A stretch of 64,000 nt of DNA from AP-15 sp035509615 (GTDB lineage Bacteria; Pseudomonadota; Alphaproteobacteria; ATCC43930; CGMCC-115725). The notes under the pieces are model-generated. The model did not search any database. It saw only the letters and a program-made list of their open reading frames with translations, and was not told the DNA's origin. Position 1 is the stretch's first letter. Every line of letters begins with the position of its first letter. The position numbers and the translations under genes are program-made. Positions 1 to 9,031 of the stretch are shown piece after piece. The DNA lies in contig DATJLK010000073.1 in assembly GCA_035509615.1 (NCBI GenBank), positions 1-64,000 on the forward strand, given 5' to 3'.

Positions 1-102
1 ACCTTGTCGTGCGATCATCGCGCCGTTGACGGTGCGGTCGGCGCACAATTCCTCGCCGCCTTCAAAAAGTTGATCGAAGACCCGCTGACGATGCTGCTGT
101 GA
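1..102 (+). CDS. pdhC: Dihydrolipoamide acetyltransferase (E2 of pyruvate dehydrogenase), C-terminal end only
   Basis: The window opens inside a reading frame whose last 33 residues contain the acyltransferase active-site motif SCDHRAVDGAVGA followed by the conserved E2 tail (FLAAFKKLIEDPLTMLL). In this family the His of DHRxxDG is catalytic for acetyl transfer from lipoyl to CoA. The lpdA gene starts 78 nt downstream, which fits a pdh operon. The E1 genes and the lipoyl and subunit-binding domains lie outside the window, so the assignment to pyruvate rather than another 2-oxoacid dehydrogenase rests on the very short, hydrophobic C-terminus and the neighbours. Confidence 0.85.
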   Translation, partial: TLSCDHRAVDGAVGAQFLAAFKKLIEDPLTMLL

Positions 103-122
103 GGGACAATGTTCGCGATCTT

Positions 123-166
123 GGAGCGCGGGGTCCCGCCCGCTGCGGACCGGAGGTCCGCGCTCC
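123..166. promoter_or_regulatory. Two mutually exclusive hairpins in the E2-lpdA gap
   Basis: A 9-bp inverted repeat (GGAGCGCGG at 123-131, CCGCGCTCC at 158-166) encloses a 7-bp hairpin (GCGGACC at 145-151, GGTCCGC at 155-161). The two stems share 158-161, so they cannot both form. There is no T-tract. It could be an mRNA-processing or stability element between E2 and lpdA, or a small dispersed GC-rich repeat. The function is unknown. Confidence 0.35.
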
Positions 167-180
167 GACCGTGAGGGGAG

Positions 181-1581
181 ATGTCCGAAACTTCCTATGA
201 TCTGATCGTCGTCGGCGGTGGGCCGGGCGGCTATGTCAGCGCGATCCGAGCGGCGCAACTCGGCTTGAAAACGGCCGTTGTCGAGCGCGAACATCTTGGC
301 GGCATCTGCCTCAATTGGGGCTGCATTCCGACCAAGGCGTTGCTGCGCAGCTCCGAGATCGCCCACATCCTGCATCACCTCGATCAGTACGGCTTTTCGG
401 CGACCGATATCCGCTATGACGCGGCCAAGGTGGTGGCGCGCTCGCGCGCCGTCGCCAAGCAGTTGTCGAACGGCGTCGCCTACCTCCTCAAAAAGAACAA
501 GGTCGACGTGTTCGACGGGCAGGGCCGGCTCGCCGGCAAGGGCCGCCTTGCCGTTACCAAACAAGAAGCCGCGGTCGCCGATCTTGCCGCACCCCACATC
601 ATTCTGGCGACCGGGGCGCGGGCGCGCTCCTTGCCGGGTCTTGAACCCGACGGCGAGCGGGTGTGGACCTATAAGGAGGCAATGATCCCAGCCGCGATAC
701 CGAAATCGCTGCTGGTCGTCGGCTCGGGGGCGATCGGCATCGAATTCGCCAGCTTCTATCATGACATGGGTGCGGAGGTTACGGTCGTCGAAGTGCTCGA
801 CCGGGTGTTGCCGGTCGAGGATGAGGAAATCTCCGCCTTCGCCCGCAAATCCTTCGAAAAACAGGGAATACAGATCCATACCAGCGCCACGGTGAAAGCG
901 CTGACCCGTTCCGGCGACCAGATCACGGCGCAGATCGAGACCGGCGGCAAAGCGAGCGGGCTGACGGTCGAAAAGGTGATCCTGGCGGTCGGGATCGTCG
1001 GCAATGTCGAGGGCATCGGCCTCGAAGACACCGCGGTCAAGGTCGAACGCACGCATGTCGTCGTCGACGAATGGCTGCGGACCGGCGAGCCCGGCATTTA
1101 CGCGATCGGCGATCTCGTCGGCCCACCCTGGCTGGCGCATAAGGCGAGCCACGAAGGTGTCATCTGCGTCGAACACATCGCCGGGGTCAATGACGTGCAC
1201 CCGCTCGACATCCGCAACATCCCGGCCTGCACCTATTGCCGGCCACAGGTCGCCAGCGTCGGGCTGACCGAAGCGGCGGCGCGGGCCGCCGGCTATGAAG
1301 TCAAAGTCGGGCACTTTCCGTTTATCGGCAATGGCAAGGCCATCGCCTATGGCGAGCCCGAAGGCATGGTCAAAACGATCTTTGACGGCAAGACCGGCGA
1401 ACTGTTGGGAGCACATATGGTCGGCGCCGAGGTCACCGAGTTGATCCAGGGCTACACGATCGCCAAGACTCTCGAGACGACCGAGGCCGATCTTATCCGA
1501 ACGATCTTTCCGCACCCGACGATCTCGGAAACGATGCACGAGGCCGTGCTTGACGCTTACGGGCGCGCCATCCACTTCTAG
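181..1581 (+). CDS. lpdA: Dihydrolipoyl dehydrogenase (E3)
   Basis: This flavoprotein reoxidises the dihydrolipoyl groups of 2-oxoacid dehydrogenase complexes with NAD+. The 466-aa length is normal for the family. Visible motifs are the FAD-binding GGGPGG near residue 12, the redox-active disulfide C43/C48 in GGICLNWGCIPTK, the NAD-binding GSGAIG near residue 182, the second FAD motif YAIGD near 310, and the C-terminal His-Glu pair (HPTISE, about H445/E450) that contacts the flavin disulfide of the partner subunit. The ATG is preceded by GAGGGGAG. It follows the E2 gene and is probably in its operon, with lipoyl synthase lipA 290 bp downstream. Confidence 0.96.
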   Translation: MSETSYDLIVVGGGPGGYVSAIRAAQLGLKTAVVEREHLGGICLNWGCIPTKALLRSSEIAHILHHLDQYGFSATDIRYDAAKVVARSRAVAKQLSNGVAYLLKKNKVDVFDGQGRLAGKGRLAVTKQEAAVADLAAPHIILATGARARSLPGLEPDGERVWTYKEAMIPAAIPKSLLVVGSGAIGIEFASFYHDMGAEVTVVEVLDRVLPVEDEEISAFARKSFEKQGIQIHTSATVKALTRSGDQITAQIETGGKASGLTVEKVILAVGIVGNVEGIGLEDTAVKVERTHVVVDEWLRTGEPGIYAIGDLVGPPWLAHKASHEGVICVEHIAGVNDVHPLDIRNIPACTYCRPQVASVGLTEAAARAAGYEVKVGHFPFIGNGKAIAYGEPEGMVKTIFDGKTGELLGAHMVGAEVTELIQGYTIAKTLETTEADLIRTIFPHPTISETMHEAVLDAYGRAIHF

Positions 1582-1871
1582 GGCCAAGCCGTCACTTGCG
1601 ACCCGCGGGGAGGAATCTTGAGCCACGGCGATCGCAGCTGTTGAGATTGCTTCGCCTGTTCAGGTCTTCGCACCCAACAAGATGGCTCAGGGATAGGATA
1701 CGGTAAATCGCTTCTCTCGGAACCGGGGCCCGCTTTCGAACGCCGGACAGGTGGATCGGCGGGATCAGGATCTGTCCCGGGTCTATGCCATCGGCTAACG
1801 GCCGGAGCGAAGCGGTCTGGCGTCTGTTTTATCGAGCGTGGGCCGGCCCAGCCGGCTGGTAGGAAGTCGGA

Positions 1872-2825
1872 ATGACGCGTATCCCTGCGGTGGATTTGGC
1901 TCTGCGGCACCCGGAAAAGGCCCATCGGTCGGACAGCCCGGTGCGGCGCAAACCCGACTGGCTGCGTGTCAAAGCGCCGGGCTCGCCGGAATACCGGCAA
2001 ACCCATCGCTTGATGCGCGAGTTGCAGCTCAATACGGTTTGCGAGGAGGCGGCCTGTCCGAATATCGGCGAGTGCTGGAAGGAAAAGCACGCGACGGTCA
2101 TGATCCTCGGGCGAGTCTGCACGCGCGCCTGCAGCTTTTGCAATGTCGCGACCGGGCACCCGGACCTGCTTGACCCGCATGAGCCGCAGCGCGTCGGCGA
2201 GGCGGTGGCGGCACTCGGCCTCGCCCATGTGGTCGTCACCTCGGTCGACCGCGACGATCTTGCAGATGGCGGGGCGGGGCAGTTCGCACGCACGATCGCG
2301 GCGATCCGTAACACCGCGCCCGCGACCACGATCGAGGTCCTGACCCCCGATTTCCTGCGCAAGGAAGGGGCGCTCGAGACTGTCGTTGCCGCCCGGCCCG
2401 ATGTCTTCAACCACAATCTCGAAACCGTGCCGCGTCTTTACGCTGAGGTAAGACCAGGGGCGCGATATTTTCATTCGCTGCGCCTGCTCGATCAGGTCAA
2501 GCGGCTCGACCCGGCGCTCTTTACCAAATCGGGGATCATGGTCGGACTGGGCGAGGACAAGACCGAGGTGCTGCAGGTCATGGACGATCTGCGCACGGCC
2601 GAGGTCGATTTCCTGACCATTGGACAATATCTGCAGCCGACGCCGAAACATCATGCGGTTGCCGGGTTTGTCACACCGGAAGAATTTGCCGGCTACAAGC
2701 GCATGGCGTCAGGCAAGGGCTTTTTGCTGGTGTCGGCATCACCATTGACCCGGTCGTCCTACCATGCCGGCGAGGATTTCGCGCAATTGCGGGCGGCCCG
2801 ATTGGCCCGCCTTGCCGCCGGCTAA
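1872..2825 (+). CDS. lipA: Lipoyl synthase (radical SAM)
   Basis: LipA inserts two sulfurs into protein-bound octanoyl groups to make lipoate, the cofactor used by E2 just upstream. Both iron-sulfur cluster motifs are present. The auxiliary cluster Cys residues fit C-x4-C-x5-C (C57, C62, C68) and the radical SAM cluster fits CX3CX2C (C83, C87, C90). The C-terminal RSSYHAGEDF segment supplies the conserved Ser ligand. The 317-aa length is typical. The ATG is preceded by TAGGAAG. The gene overlaps nothing, and the START-domain gene begins 10 nt after its stop, suggesting co-transcription. Confidence 0.96.
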   Translation: MTRIPAVDLALRHPEKAHRSDSPVRRKPDWLRVKAPGSPEYRQTHRLMRELQLNTVCEEAACPNIGECWKEKHATVMILGRVCTRACSFCNVATGHPDLLDPHEPQRVGEAVAALGLAHVVVTSVDRDDLADGGAGQFARTIAAIRNTAPATTIEVLTPDFLRKEGALETVVAARPDVFNHNLETVPRLYAEVRPGARYFHSLRLLDQVKRLDPALFTKSGIMVGLGEDKTEVLQVMDDLRTAEVDFLTIGQYLQPTPKHHAVAGFVTPEEFAGYKRMASGKGFLLVSASPLTRSSYHAGEDFAQLRAARLARLAAG

Positions 2826-2835
2826 AGCCGCCGAT

Positions 2836-3300
2836 ATGCCGACTCATACCGAGCGCCGCGTCGTTCCCTACGCGCCGGAGCAGCTGTTCGATCTCGTCGC
2901 CGATATCGAGCGCTATCCAGAATTTCTGCCGTGGTGCCGCGGTGCGCGCATCCGTGAGCGCCAGTCGCACCTGATCGTTGCCGATCTGATCATCGGCTTC
3001 AAAATGTTTCGCGAGCGGTTCACATCGCGAGTGGAACTCACGCCGCCGCGCCAGATCGACGTCACCTATGCCGAAGGGCCGTTTCGCTATTTGTACAATC
3101 ACTGGATCTTCGAAAGAGTGCCGGAAGGCTGCCAAGTCGATTTCTTTGTGGATTTCGAATTCAAATCCCGGCTGATGCAAAAGGTCATTGAAATGCTGTT
3201 CGGCGAAGCAGTGCGTCGCATGGTCAGCGCCTTCGAACGGCGCGCCCGCGACCTTTACGGCGGTCACAAGCAGGAAAGCGCCGATACCGCTGCCGTGTGA
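2836..3300 (+). CDS. RatA/Coq10-family START-fold protein
   Basis: This 154-aa protein has the polyketide-cyclase/START-like pattern YAPEQLFDLVADIERYPEFL near its N-terminus and ends with a long amphipathic helix (MLFGEAVRRMVSAFERRA). Bacterial members are annotated RatA after a reported ribosome-binding toxin of E. coli. In alphaproteobacteria the closest eukaryotic relative is Coq10, a coenzyme Q chaperone for respiration, and I consider that role more likely here. The frame is open upstream to 2764, but I chose the ATG at 2836, 10 nt after the lipA stop, because the family N-terminus (MPTHTERRVVPYAPE) begins there. Confidence 0.85.
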   Translation: MPTHTERRVVPYAPEQLFDLVADIERYPEFLPWCRGARIRERQSHLIVADLIIGFKMFRERFTSRVELTPPRQIDVTYAEGPFRYLYNHWIFERVPEGCQVDFFVDFEFKSRLMQKVIEMLFGEAVRRMVSAFERRARDLYGGHKQESADTAAV

Positions 3301-3318
3301 CCGGACGGCTCACCGGTA

Positions 3319-3354
3319 CCCGACATTCCCGAACCGCCCGACATTCCCGAACCG
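3319..3354. repeat. 18-bp perfect tandem duplication
   Basis: CCCGACATTCCCGAACCG occurs twice back to back (3319-3336 and 3337-3354) in the non-coding gap after the RatA-like gene. It is probably replication slippage, and no function is apparent. Confidence 0.8.
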
Positions 3355-3441
3355 CAGAGTGCGGGCCTTGCAGACAACAGCGGGTGGGGTTGGGCCAGGT
3401 GGTCCGGGTGAGACCAGGCGGCCGGAGCGGGCCGGTAGCGG

Positions 3442-4251
3442 CTACCGATCGGCGGGCGCCGGCTTTGGCATGGCCTTGTAAGTCAAGTAGCCGGCATGGC
3501 TGATGGCCAGCAATCCAATAAATGACGGGCTCAGCGCCGGAAGCGAAGCGAGTGGATCCTGGTGGATGATCGCACTCACCATCATCCCACCATAGGCGAC
3601 AAGCAGCAGCATCGTGATCAGCAGCTGCTGGACCTTGGAGAGGTCGACCGTCCCGGCATTGGCGACTTCATCGCCGCTGATGATGTCGCTCCACCGCGCC
3701 AGGCTCTGCTCGGTGCGGACCATGACATGGCCCATGCTTTTGATATTGTCCGGCGTCGTCCGCGTTTGATCGGCGAGTCGCTGTGCGGCGGCGGCAGCCT
3801 GGGCCTCGCTAGGCTTGCTGTCTGCTTTCAGAGCGAGTACCGCGGGCGTTGCGGCGGTGGTAAAAATCGCGATCCCCATGGCGGCCAGCAAGTCTCCCGG
3901 AATCGTTATGTCAAGCGGGTCCTTTGCAGCGCCAAAATAGCCGAAGATGCGCAGTTCGGCCGCGGTGAACAACGCCGCCAGAACAAGCACGGTCCACCCG
4001 GCCATCTGCATCTTTGACAAGCTGTACGCATTGCGGCTGCTCAACGCGAAACCCCAGATCGACTGCGACACAACCGCACCAAAGCCGATGACAAGCAGGG
4101 CAACCGCGAGCAGCTGTCCAAGGAAAACCCCGACGGCGACAAGGGCATTGCCTGAGCCGGCATGCGATGACAGACCCAGCACCGCAGCACCAAGCCCGAG
4201 CAGGACAAAGCCTGCAACGACCAACCGCCTCCACAGGCTTGTTCCGCGCAT
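3442..4251 (-). CDS. Integral membrane protein of unknown function
   Basis: I do not recognise the family. The 269-aa product has about six to seven hydrophobic segments. Two are near the N-terminus (LVVAGFVLLGLGAAVLGL; VGVFLGQLLAVALLVIGFGA), two more in the first half, and two near the C-terminus (LLITMLLLVAYGGMMVSAII; SPSFIGLLAISHAGYLTYKA). A charged, Ala-rich soluble stretch between them (roughly residues 145-205) is probably cytoplasmic. The frame is open to 4338, but the ATG at 4251 is preceded by GGGAG at a 6-nt spacing, so I start there. It lies convergent with the RatA-like gene and divergent from the lactonase-like gene. It is probably single-copy and not in an operon. Confidence 0.75.
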   Translation of the reverse strand: MRGTSLWRRLVVAGFVLLGLGAAVLGLSSHAGSGNALVAVGVFLGQLLAVALLVIGFGAVVSQSIWGFALSSRNAYSLSKMQMAGWTVLVLAALFTAAELRIFGYFGAAKDPLDITIPGDLLAAMGIAIFTTAATPAVLALKADSKPSEAQAAAAAQRLADQTRTTPDNIKSMGHVMVRTEQSLARWSDIISGDEVANAGTVDLSKVQQLLITMLLLVAYGGMMVSAIIHQDPLASLPALSPSFIGLLAISHAGYLTYKAMPKPAPADR

Positions 4252-4457
4252 GCCCATCTCCCATGACGAAGTTTCTGCGATTATCTCGGCCGAGCCGATT
4301 ATGATCCATGTCGTCCGCGATGGTGTGACGGACGCCACAGGCGGGGCAAAAACCGATAGAATTCCCGGACTGATCCGTCAAAAATCTTCTGCCGCTCGGG
4401 AACGGAAAAAGCGGGCGAGGCAGTCGCGAGCTTGTGCGCAGACAATAGGGGGTGATG

Positions 4458-5624
4458 ATGCCTGATCACGTAAGGCTGTATGCGAGCGTCGGCCCGCACC
4501 TGACGCACTACGATATCGATGTCGAAAACGCGACCCTGACGCGCCGTGGCACGGTCAGCCTGCCGGCCAATGTCCATTACGCCTGGCCGCATGCCTCGCG
4601 CGCTTACCTCTATGTCGCGTCGAGCGATAGCGCCTCAGGTATCGGCGGTTTTCTCGGCAACAAGCACCATGTCAGCGCCCTGCGCATCGATCCTGCGACC
4701 GGCGCGCTGTCACCGCATGGCGCGCCGATCCCATTGCCGACCCGACCGATCCATATGACCAGCGATATTCCTTCGCGCCATCTGTTGGTCGCTTTCAGCA
4801 ACCCGAGCGGAGTGCGCGTCTATAGCGTCAATCCCGATGCCACGCCCGGCGCCGAAGTCGCACAACATCAGGCGATCGACGCCGGCATCTACGGGCATCA
4901 GGTCCGGGTTAGCCTCGACAACCGGTTGGCGATCCTGGTCACCCGCGGTCATGACGCGGCCGGGGGCAAAGCCGAAGAGCCGGGCGCGTTGAAGGTGTTC
5001 GGCTATCAGGATGGGCAATTGAGCGGCGAGGTCTCGGTGGCGCCCGGCGGCGGTTACGGGTTCGGCCCGCGCCATCTCGATTTCCACCCGCGGAAACCCT
5101 GGGTTTACGTGTCGCTGGAGCGGCAGAACCGGCTCGACATGTTCGCGACAGCAGACGGCCGGCTGTCGCCCGAGCCGCTGTTCAGCAAGGGAACCTTGGC
5201 CGAGCCCGACAACATCCGCGGGCGGCAGGTCGCCGGGACGATCCATGTGCATCCCAACGGCGGTTTTGTCTATGTCGCGAACCGCGCGTCGAGCACGGTG
5301 GGCGAGGGTGCTGAGCGCGTTTTTGCCGGCGGCGAGAATACGCTTGGCGTCTTTGCGATCGATCCCGCGACCGGCGAGCCCAGGCCGATCCAGCATGTCG
5401 ATACCCGCGGCATCCATTGCCGCACCTTCCATATCGACCCGAGCGGGCGGCTGCTGGTCGCGGCGCACATCATCGGCTTGCCAGTCAAAGAGCACGGCGT
5501 GATCCGCAATGTTCCGGCGTGTCTGTCGCTGTTTCGGATCGGTGCCGACGGCAAACTCGATTTCGTGCGCAAATACGATGTCGAAGTCGGCGACCAGCAG
5601 ATGTTCTGGATGGGCATGGTATAG
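4458..5624 (+). CDS. Beta-propeller lactonase-family protein
   Basis: The sequence is a run of propeller blades typical of the 7-bladed lactonase family (6-phosphogluconolactonase/3-carboxymuconate cyclase type). Recurrent Y-V-A/Y-V-S blade strands are followed by D-P-A-T-G turns (IDPATGALSPHG near residue 75, IDPATGEPRPIQ near 300), with RHLDFHPRKPWVYVSLE in between. It probably hydrolyses a sugar-derived or aromatic lactone, but the substrate cannot be read from sequence. No signal peptide is seen, so it is likely cytoplasmic. Three start codons lie in tandem (GTG-ATG-ATG, 4452-4460). AGGGGG at 4447-4452 best serves the last one. A CocE-type hydrolase follows 117 nt downstream. Confidence 0.85.
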   Translation: MPDHVRLYASVGPHLTHYDIDVENATLTRRGTVSLPANVHYAWPHASRAYLYVASSDSASGIGGFLGNKHHVSALRIDPATGALSPHGAPIPLPTRPIHMTSDIPSRHLLVAFSNPSGVRVYSVNPDATPGAEVAQHQAIDAGIYGHQVRVSLDNRLAILVTRGHDAAGGKAEEPGALKVFGYQDGQLSGEVSVAPGGGYGFGPRHLDFHPRKPWVYVSLERQNRLDMFATADGRLSPEPLFSKGTLAEPDNIRGRQVAGTIHVHPNGGFVYVANRASSTVGEGAERVFAGGENTLGVFAIDPATGEPRPIQHVDTRGIHCRTFHIDPSGRLLVAAHIIGLPVKEHGVIRNVPACLSLFRIGADGKLDFVRKYDVEVGDQQMFWMGMV

Positions 5625-5741
5625 TGCCCGAGCGGACGGCCACCCCCTCGGTGAGACAACGAAGGCCAACTCCCCTCCTTCGATGCGTGTCTTGGTCGCC
5701 GCTCGGACGGCGGCATTCGAACGACAGAATAGGTCGGTAGA

Positions 5742-7565
5742 ATGGCGGATTATGTCGATTTCGAGACAGGGGCGCGCGGCTTCCAGAGAATGGTCGCGAT
5801 GCGCGACGGCGTCCGGCTCAACACCTTTGTCTTTCTGCCGGCCGGAGGCGGGTCGCGCTGGCCGGTGATTCTGCAGCGCACCCCCTACGGCATCGCCGGC
5901 GCGGATGCCGCTGACAAATTCGATTGCAGCAAGGCCTGGCTGCCGAGTGCGGCCGAGCCGATGCGCGGCTCGATCCTGCGCGGCTGGCGCAACCTCGTCG
6001 CCCATGGCTATGCCGCGGTCTACCAGGACACCCGCGGCCGGCACGGATCGGAAGGCGAGGATCGTGTCTATGCCGATGATGCGGCCGATGGCAATGACAC
6101 GCTCGAATGGATTGCGCGGCAGTCCTGGACCAACCAGCGCGTCGGCGTCTCCGGCTCCTCAGCGGGGGCGACGACCGCCTTTGCCGCGGCTTCGACCCGG
6201 CATCCGAGCCTGCGCGCCTTTTTTGCACAAGCAGGGGCGTCGAGCATTTATGACGATGTCGTCTATGAAGGCCAATCGATCGAGATGGAGCGGCTGTGGC
6301 TGTGGGTGGCGCGCAACATCCCCGGCCTGTCGGCCTCGCATCGCGAGATGGTCAGCGAACGCTTTGGCATCGGTGCGGCCGAATTCCAGGCCACCACCGC
6401 CTCGGCCGCAGCCCGCTACGCCCGGCTCGATGCTGCCCGCGAGGCGGATCCGCCGTTTGTCGGCTCGGCCGATTGGATGCGGCTGCCCTTGACCCAGTAC
6501 CCCGATTTCGCCACCGGACAGCCGTTCCTTGACGACATCATCACCCATCCGGCCCCGGACGCGTTTCGCGCGGCGCATAATTTCCGTCGCACCATCAACA
6601 TTCCCGGGTTTCACATCACCACCTGGTTCGACATCTTTCAGACAAGCGTCATGGCGGCGTTTGCCGAAATCCTGGCGCGCGCCGGCAACCAGAAATTATG
6701 GATCGGACCGAACGAGCATTATTTCGTCTACCACAATAATTTCTGGCGGCACGACCCGTATTTTGCCTGGTTCGACTATTGGCTGAAAGGCGAGCAGAAC
6801 GGCGTCATGGACGGTCCCGCGGTGTCGTATTCACCGCGCGCCTGGGTCGAGGATCGCGAGAGCTATGCCCCGAACGACTGGCACACCGCCGAGCGCTGGC
6901 CGCCGCCGGGGGCACTGCCGTGCCGGCTTTATCTGCGCGGCGACGGCAGCCTCGATGCCACCGCACCGAACGGTCCGGCGCGCCACTACCGCTATGACCC
7001 GCGCCGGCCGATCCCGAGTGCAGGCGGGCGCAACATGCTGATCGAGGCCGGCCCGCACGACCAGCGCCCGGTCCACGCCTTGCCCGATTACGGGCTCATT
7101 TACACCGGCACGCCGCTGCGAGATCCGCTGACGATCGCCGGCAATGTGCGGTTGACTCTGCACGTTCAGTCCGACTGCCCCGACACCGATTTCGTCGGCA
7201 AGCTGATCGATCTTCACCCCGATGGCCGGGCGATGCTGCTGATGGACGGGATCACCCGCGCGCTCTACCGCGATCCTTCGGGCGAGCCGCGCCCGCTGAC
7301 ACCGGACCAGGTCGAACGGATAACGATCGACCTCGGCCACATCTGCCATACCTTTGCCGCCGGGCACCGCCTCGAGATCGACGTCACCAGCAGCAATTTC
7401 CCGCGTCGCGCCCGCAATACCAACAGTGGTCACCCGATTCTGGCGAACGACACCGAGGCCGACATTCGCGTTGCCGCCAACACGATCCATCATGGCGAAG
7501 CAACACCCTCATATGTCGAAATCCCGGTGCTGCGCCAGATTCCCCAATCTAACGCTAACGCTTAA
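5742..7565 (+). CDS. CocE/NonD-family (peptidase S15-like) alpha/beta hydrolase
   Basis: The 607-aa protein has the three-part architecture of cocaine-esterase/X-prolyl-peptidase relatives. The first part is an alpha/beta hydrolase core with the DTRGRHGSEG signature near residue 96 and the nucleophile elbow VGVSGSSAGA (Ser140 by alignment). A cap follows, and then a C-terminal jelly-roll domain (PDTDFVGKLIDLHPDGRA; HRLEIDVTSSNFPRRARNTN). Such enzymes cleave esters, amides or acyl-amino acids; the actual substrate is unknown. No secretion signal is visible. It lies downstream of the lactonase-like gene on the same strand and converges on the MOSC gene 10 nt away. Confidence 0.9.
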   Translation: MADYVDFETGARGFQRMVAMRDGVRLNTFVFLPAGGGSRWPVILQRTPYGIAGADAADKFDCSKAWLPSAAEPMRGSILRGWRNLVAHGYAAVYQDTRGRHGSEGEDRVYADDAADGNDTLEWIARQSWTNQRVGVSGSSAGATTAFAAASTRHPSLRAFFAQAGASSIYDDVVYEGQSIEMERLWLWVARNIPGLSASHREMVSERFGIGAAEFQATTASAAARYARLDAAREADPPFVGSADWMRLPLTQYPDFATGQPFLDDIITHPAPDAFRAAHNFRRTINIPGFHITTWFDIFQTSVMAAFAEILARAGNQKLWIGPNEHYFVYHNNFWRHDPYFAWFDYWLKGEQNGVMDGPAVSYSPRAWVEDRESYAPNDWHTAERWPPPGALPCRLYLRGDGSLDATAPNGPARHYRYDPRRPIPSAGGRNMLIEAGPHDQRPVHALPDYGLIYTGTPLRDPLTIAGNVRLTLHVQSDCPDTDFVGKLIDLHPDGRAMLLMDGITRALYRDPSGEPRPLTPDQVERITIDLGHICHTFAAGHRLEIDVTSSNFPRRARNTNSGHPILANDTEADIRVAANTIHHGEATPSYVEIPVLRQIPQSNANA

Positions 7566-7575
7566 CGCGAATAGC

Positions 7576-8118
7576 TCAGACGACCGCGAGCGGGCGGTAT
7601 GGCCCGGGAGGCGGCTCGATGCGAATCGGATCGCCCGGGCGGACCTCGCCGCTCGCCAGGACGATGCCCATGATCCCGGCCTTGCGCACAAGACCACCGG
7701 CGGCGTCGCGATCGAGGGTGGCGGCCATCAGGCCCTTCCGGATCTTGTCGAGTTGGGCGCAGGGGTTGCGCAGCCCGGTCACCTCGACCATCGCGTTATC
7801 GCCGATGTGAAGTCGGGTCCCGGCCGCGAGCCCGAGCAAATCGACGCCCGACGTCGTGATGTTCTCGCCCATCTGCCCGGGTGCCAAATCAAACCCCTTC
7901 TGCCGCAACTCCTCGTGCAACTCGGCATGGATCAGGTGTACCTGCCGCAAATTGGTCGCCGCGGGATTGCTCCTGACGCGAGAGCGATGCTTGACGGTTA
8001 CACCCTGATGCGCGTCGCCATCGACGCCGAGCCCGGCTACCAGCCGGATGCGGACCTCGTTGGCCTTGACCAGCGTGTGACGCGGACTGCGGCTGACCGC
8101 GGTGACGACCCCGCTCAT
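7576..8118 (-). CDS. MOSC domain-containing protein
   Basis: The 180-aa protein is a stand-alone MOSC domain, the fold found at the C-terminus of molybdenum-cofactor sulfurases and in YiiM/mARC-type molybdoenzymes. Supporting features are the early GLGVDGDAHQG motif (about residues 32-42), GQMGENITTSG near residue 93, and the conserved Cys in TGLRNPCAQLDKI near residue 130 that binds Mo in the family. It might bind Moco or deliver sulfur. The open frame extends to 8199, but the ATG at 8118 starts at the usual family N-terminus (MSGVVTAVSRS). It lies 17 nt downstream of the damaged nitrilase-family gene and may have been co-transcribed with it. Confidence 0.85.
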   Translation of the reverse strand: MSGVVTAVSRSPRHTLVKANEVRIRLVAGLGVDGDAHQGVTVKHRSRVRSNPAATNLRQVHLIHAELHEELRQKGFDLAPGQMGENITTSGVDLLGLAAGTRLHIGDNAMVEVTGLRNPCAQLDKIRKGLMAATLDRDAAGGLVRKAGIMGIVLASGEVRPGDPIRIEPPPGPYRPLAVV

Positions 8119-8135
8119 CTCGGCCTGCTCTCGGG

Positions 8136-9013
8136 CTATTCCGCCGCTGCCGGCAGTCGCTGCGGGAAAATGCGGTCGTAGAGTTTGGGACGCTGCCATT
8201 GCGTCAACAGGCCCTGCTTGGTGCCGCAGAAGGGAGTCTTTTCGTTGCCGTCCCAGCCCGCACGCAATTCGCGCACGCGATCGAGGCTGACCGTCACGAC
8301 CGACATCCCGACATTGGTGCTCTCGTAATGGGTGCGTTCGGGTCCGGCGATGATCGCGAGCCCGCGCTCGTTTGCCGGATCAAAAATGTCGCGGGTCGAA
8401 ACCACCAGCGCCAGGTTCTCGATCGCCCGCGCCCGCAGCAGGGTATGCCAAGTCTCCCATAAATTGCCGGTGCCGCTGAGCCCGGCCGGCAGAAAGATGA
8501 TTTCGGCGCCGCGCAGAGCCAATGCGCGCGCGAAACCTCAGGCATGTAGACCTCGCTGCGCATGCCGAGCCCGACCTTGCCGTGAACGGTATCGAACACC
8601 GGGAAATGATTGCCCGGGACCCATTCGAATTCCCACACCCCACCGCCGCCGATCCGGCTCGAATAGATCCACGGGCCGTTCGGGTGGGTGCGGCGATAGC
8701 GCACCGGCGCGCGGCCGTCCGGATAAGCCATGCAGGCCAAGTTGTAGGCGGTCCGCTGGGCGTGATCGATCGGCTCCATCGTGCCAAAGACAACATGCGT
8801 GCCATGCCGCTGTGCGGCCTCGGCGATGCGGCCGCTGGGATCATAGGCCGCCGGCATGCGCCAGGGACCGGGGTAGCTCTCCGGAAAGCAGACGGAATCC
8901 GCCCCTTCGCCGGCGGCGCGACCGATCCAGCGCGCCGCGTCGTCGACTTTTTTGACGTCATCGGGCGGCGGGTTCGAGTGGGGCTGCACGACCGCGATGT
9001 TGAAGCTCGTCAA
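8136..9013 (-). pseudogene. Nitrilase-superfamily amidohydrolase, frameshifted and lacking the catalytic Cys
   Basis: Two adjoining frames make one carbon-nitrogen hydrolase. Residues 1 to about 164 are read from the TTG at 9013 (AGGAG 7 nt upstream). The rest is read from the frame containing ALRGAEIIFLPAGLSGTGNL and ending at 8136. The break falls in a GC-dinucleotide run at 8524-8532; removing one GC there restores VSRALALRGAEI. The catalytic Glu is present (FPES, E45). The position expected to hold Lys reads Arg (YRRTHP), and the expected catalytic Cys is Arg (GLGMRSEVYMPE, R152; CGC where TGC is expected). So the gene appears damaged twice. A sequencing error could explain the frameshift but not easily the Arg. 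It was probably part of an operon with the MOSC gene. Confidence 0.8.
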
Positions 9014-9031
9014 CTCGGATCTCCTGGCGGT

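Noticed and set aside
4710..6044. A 444-codon minus-strand frame opposite the lactonase-like gene
   Set aside because: It spans the lactonase gene and the start of the CocE gene in antisense, has no motifs and no ribosome site. The plus-strand genes explain the region.
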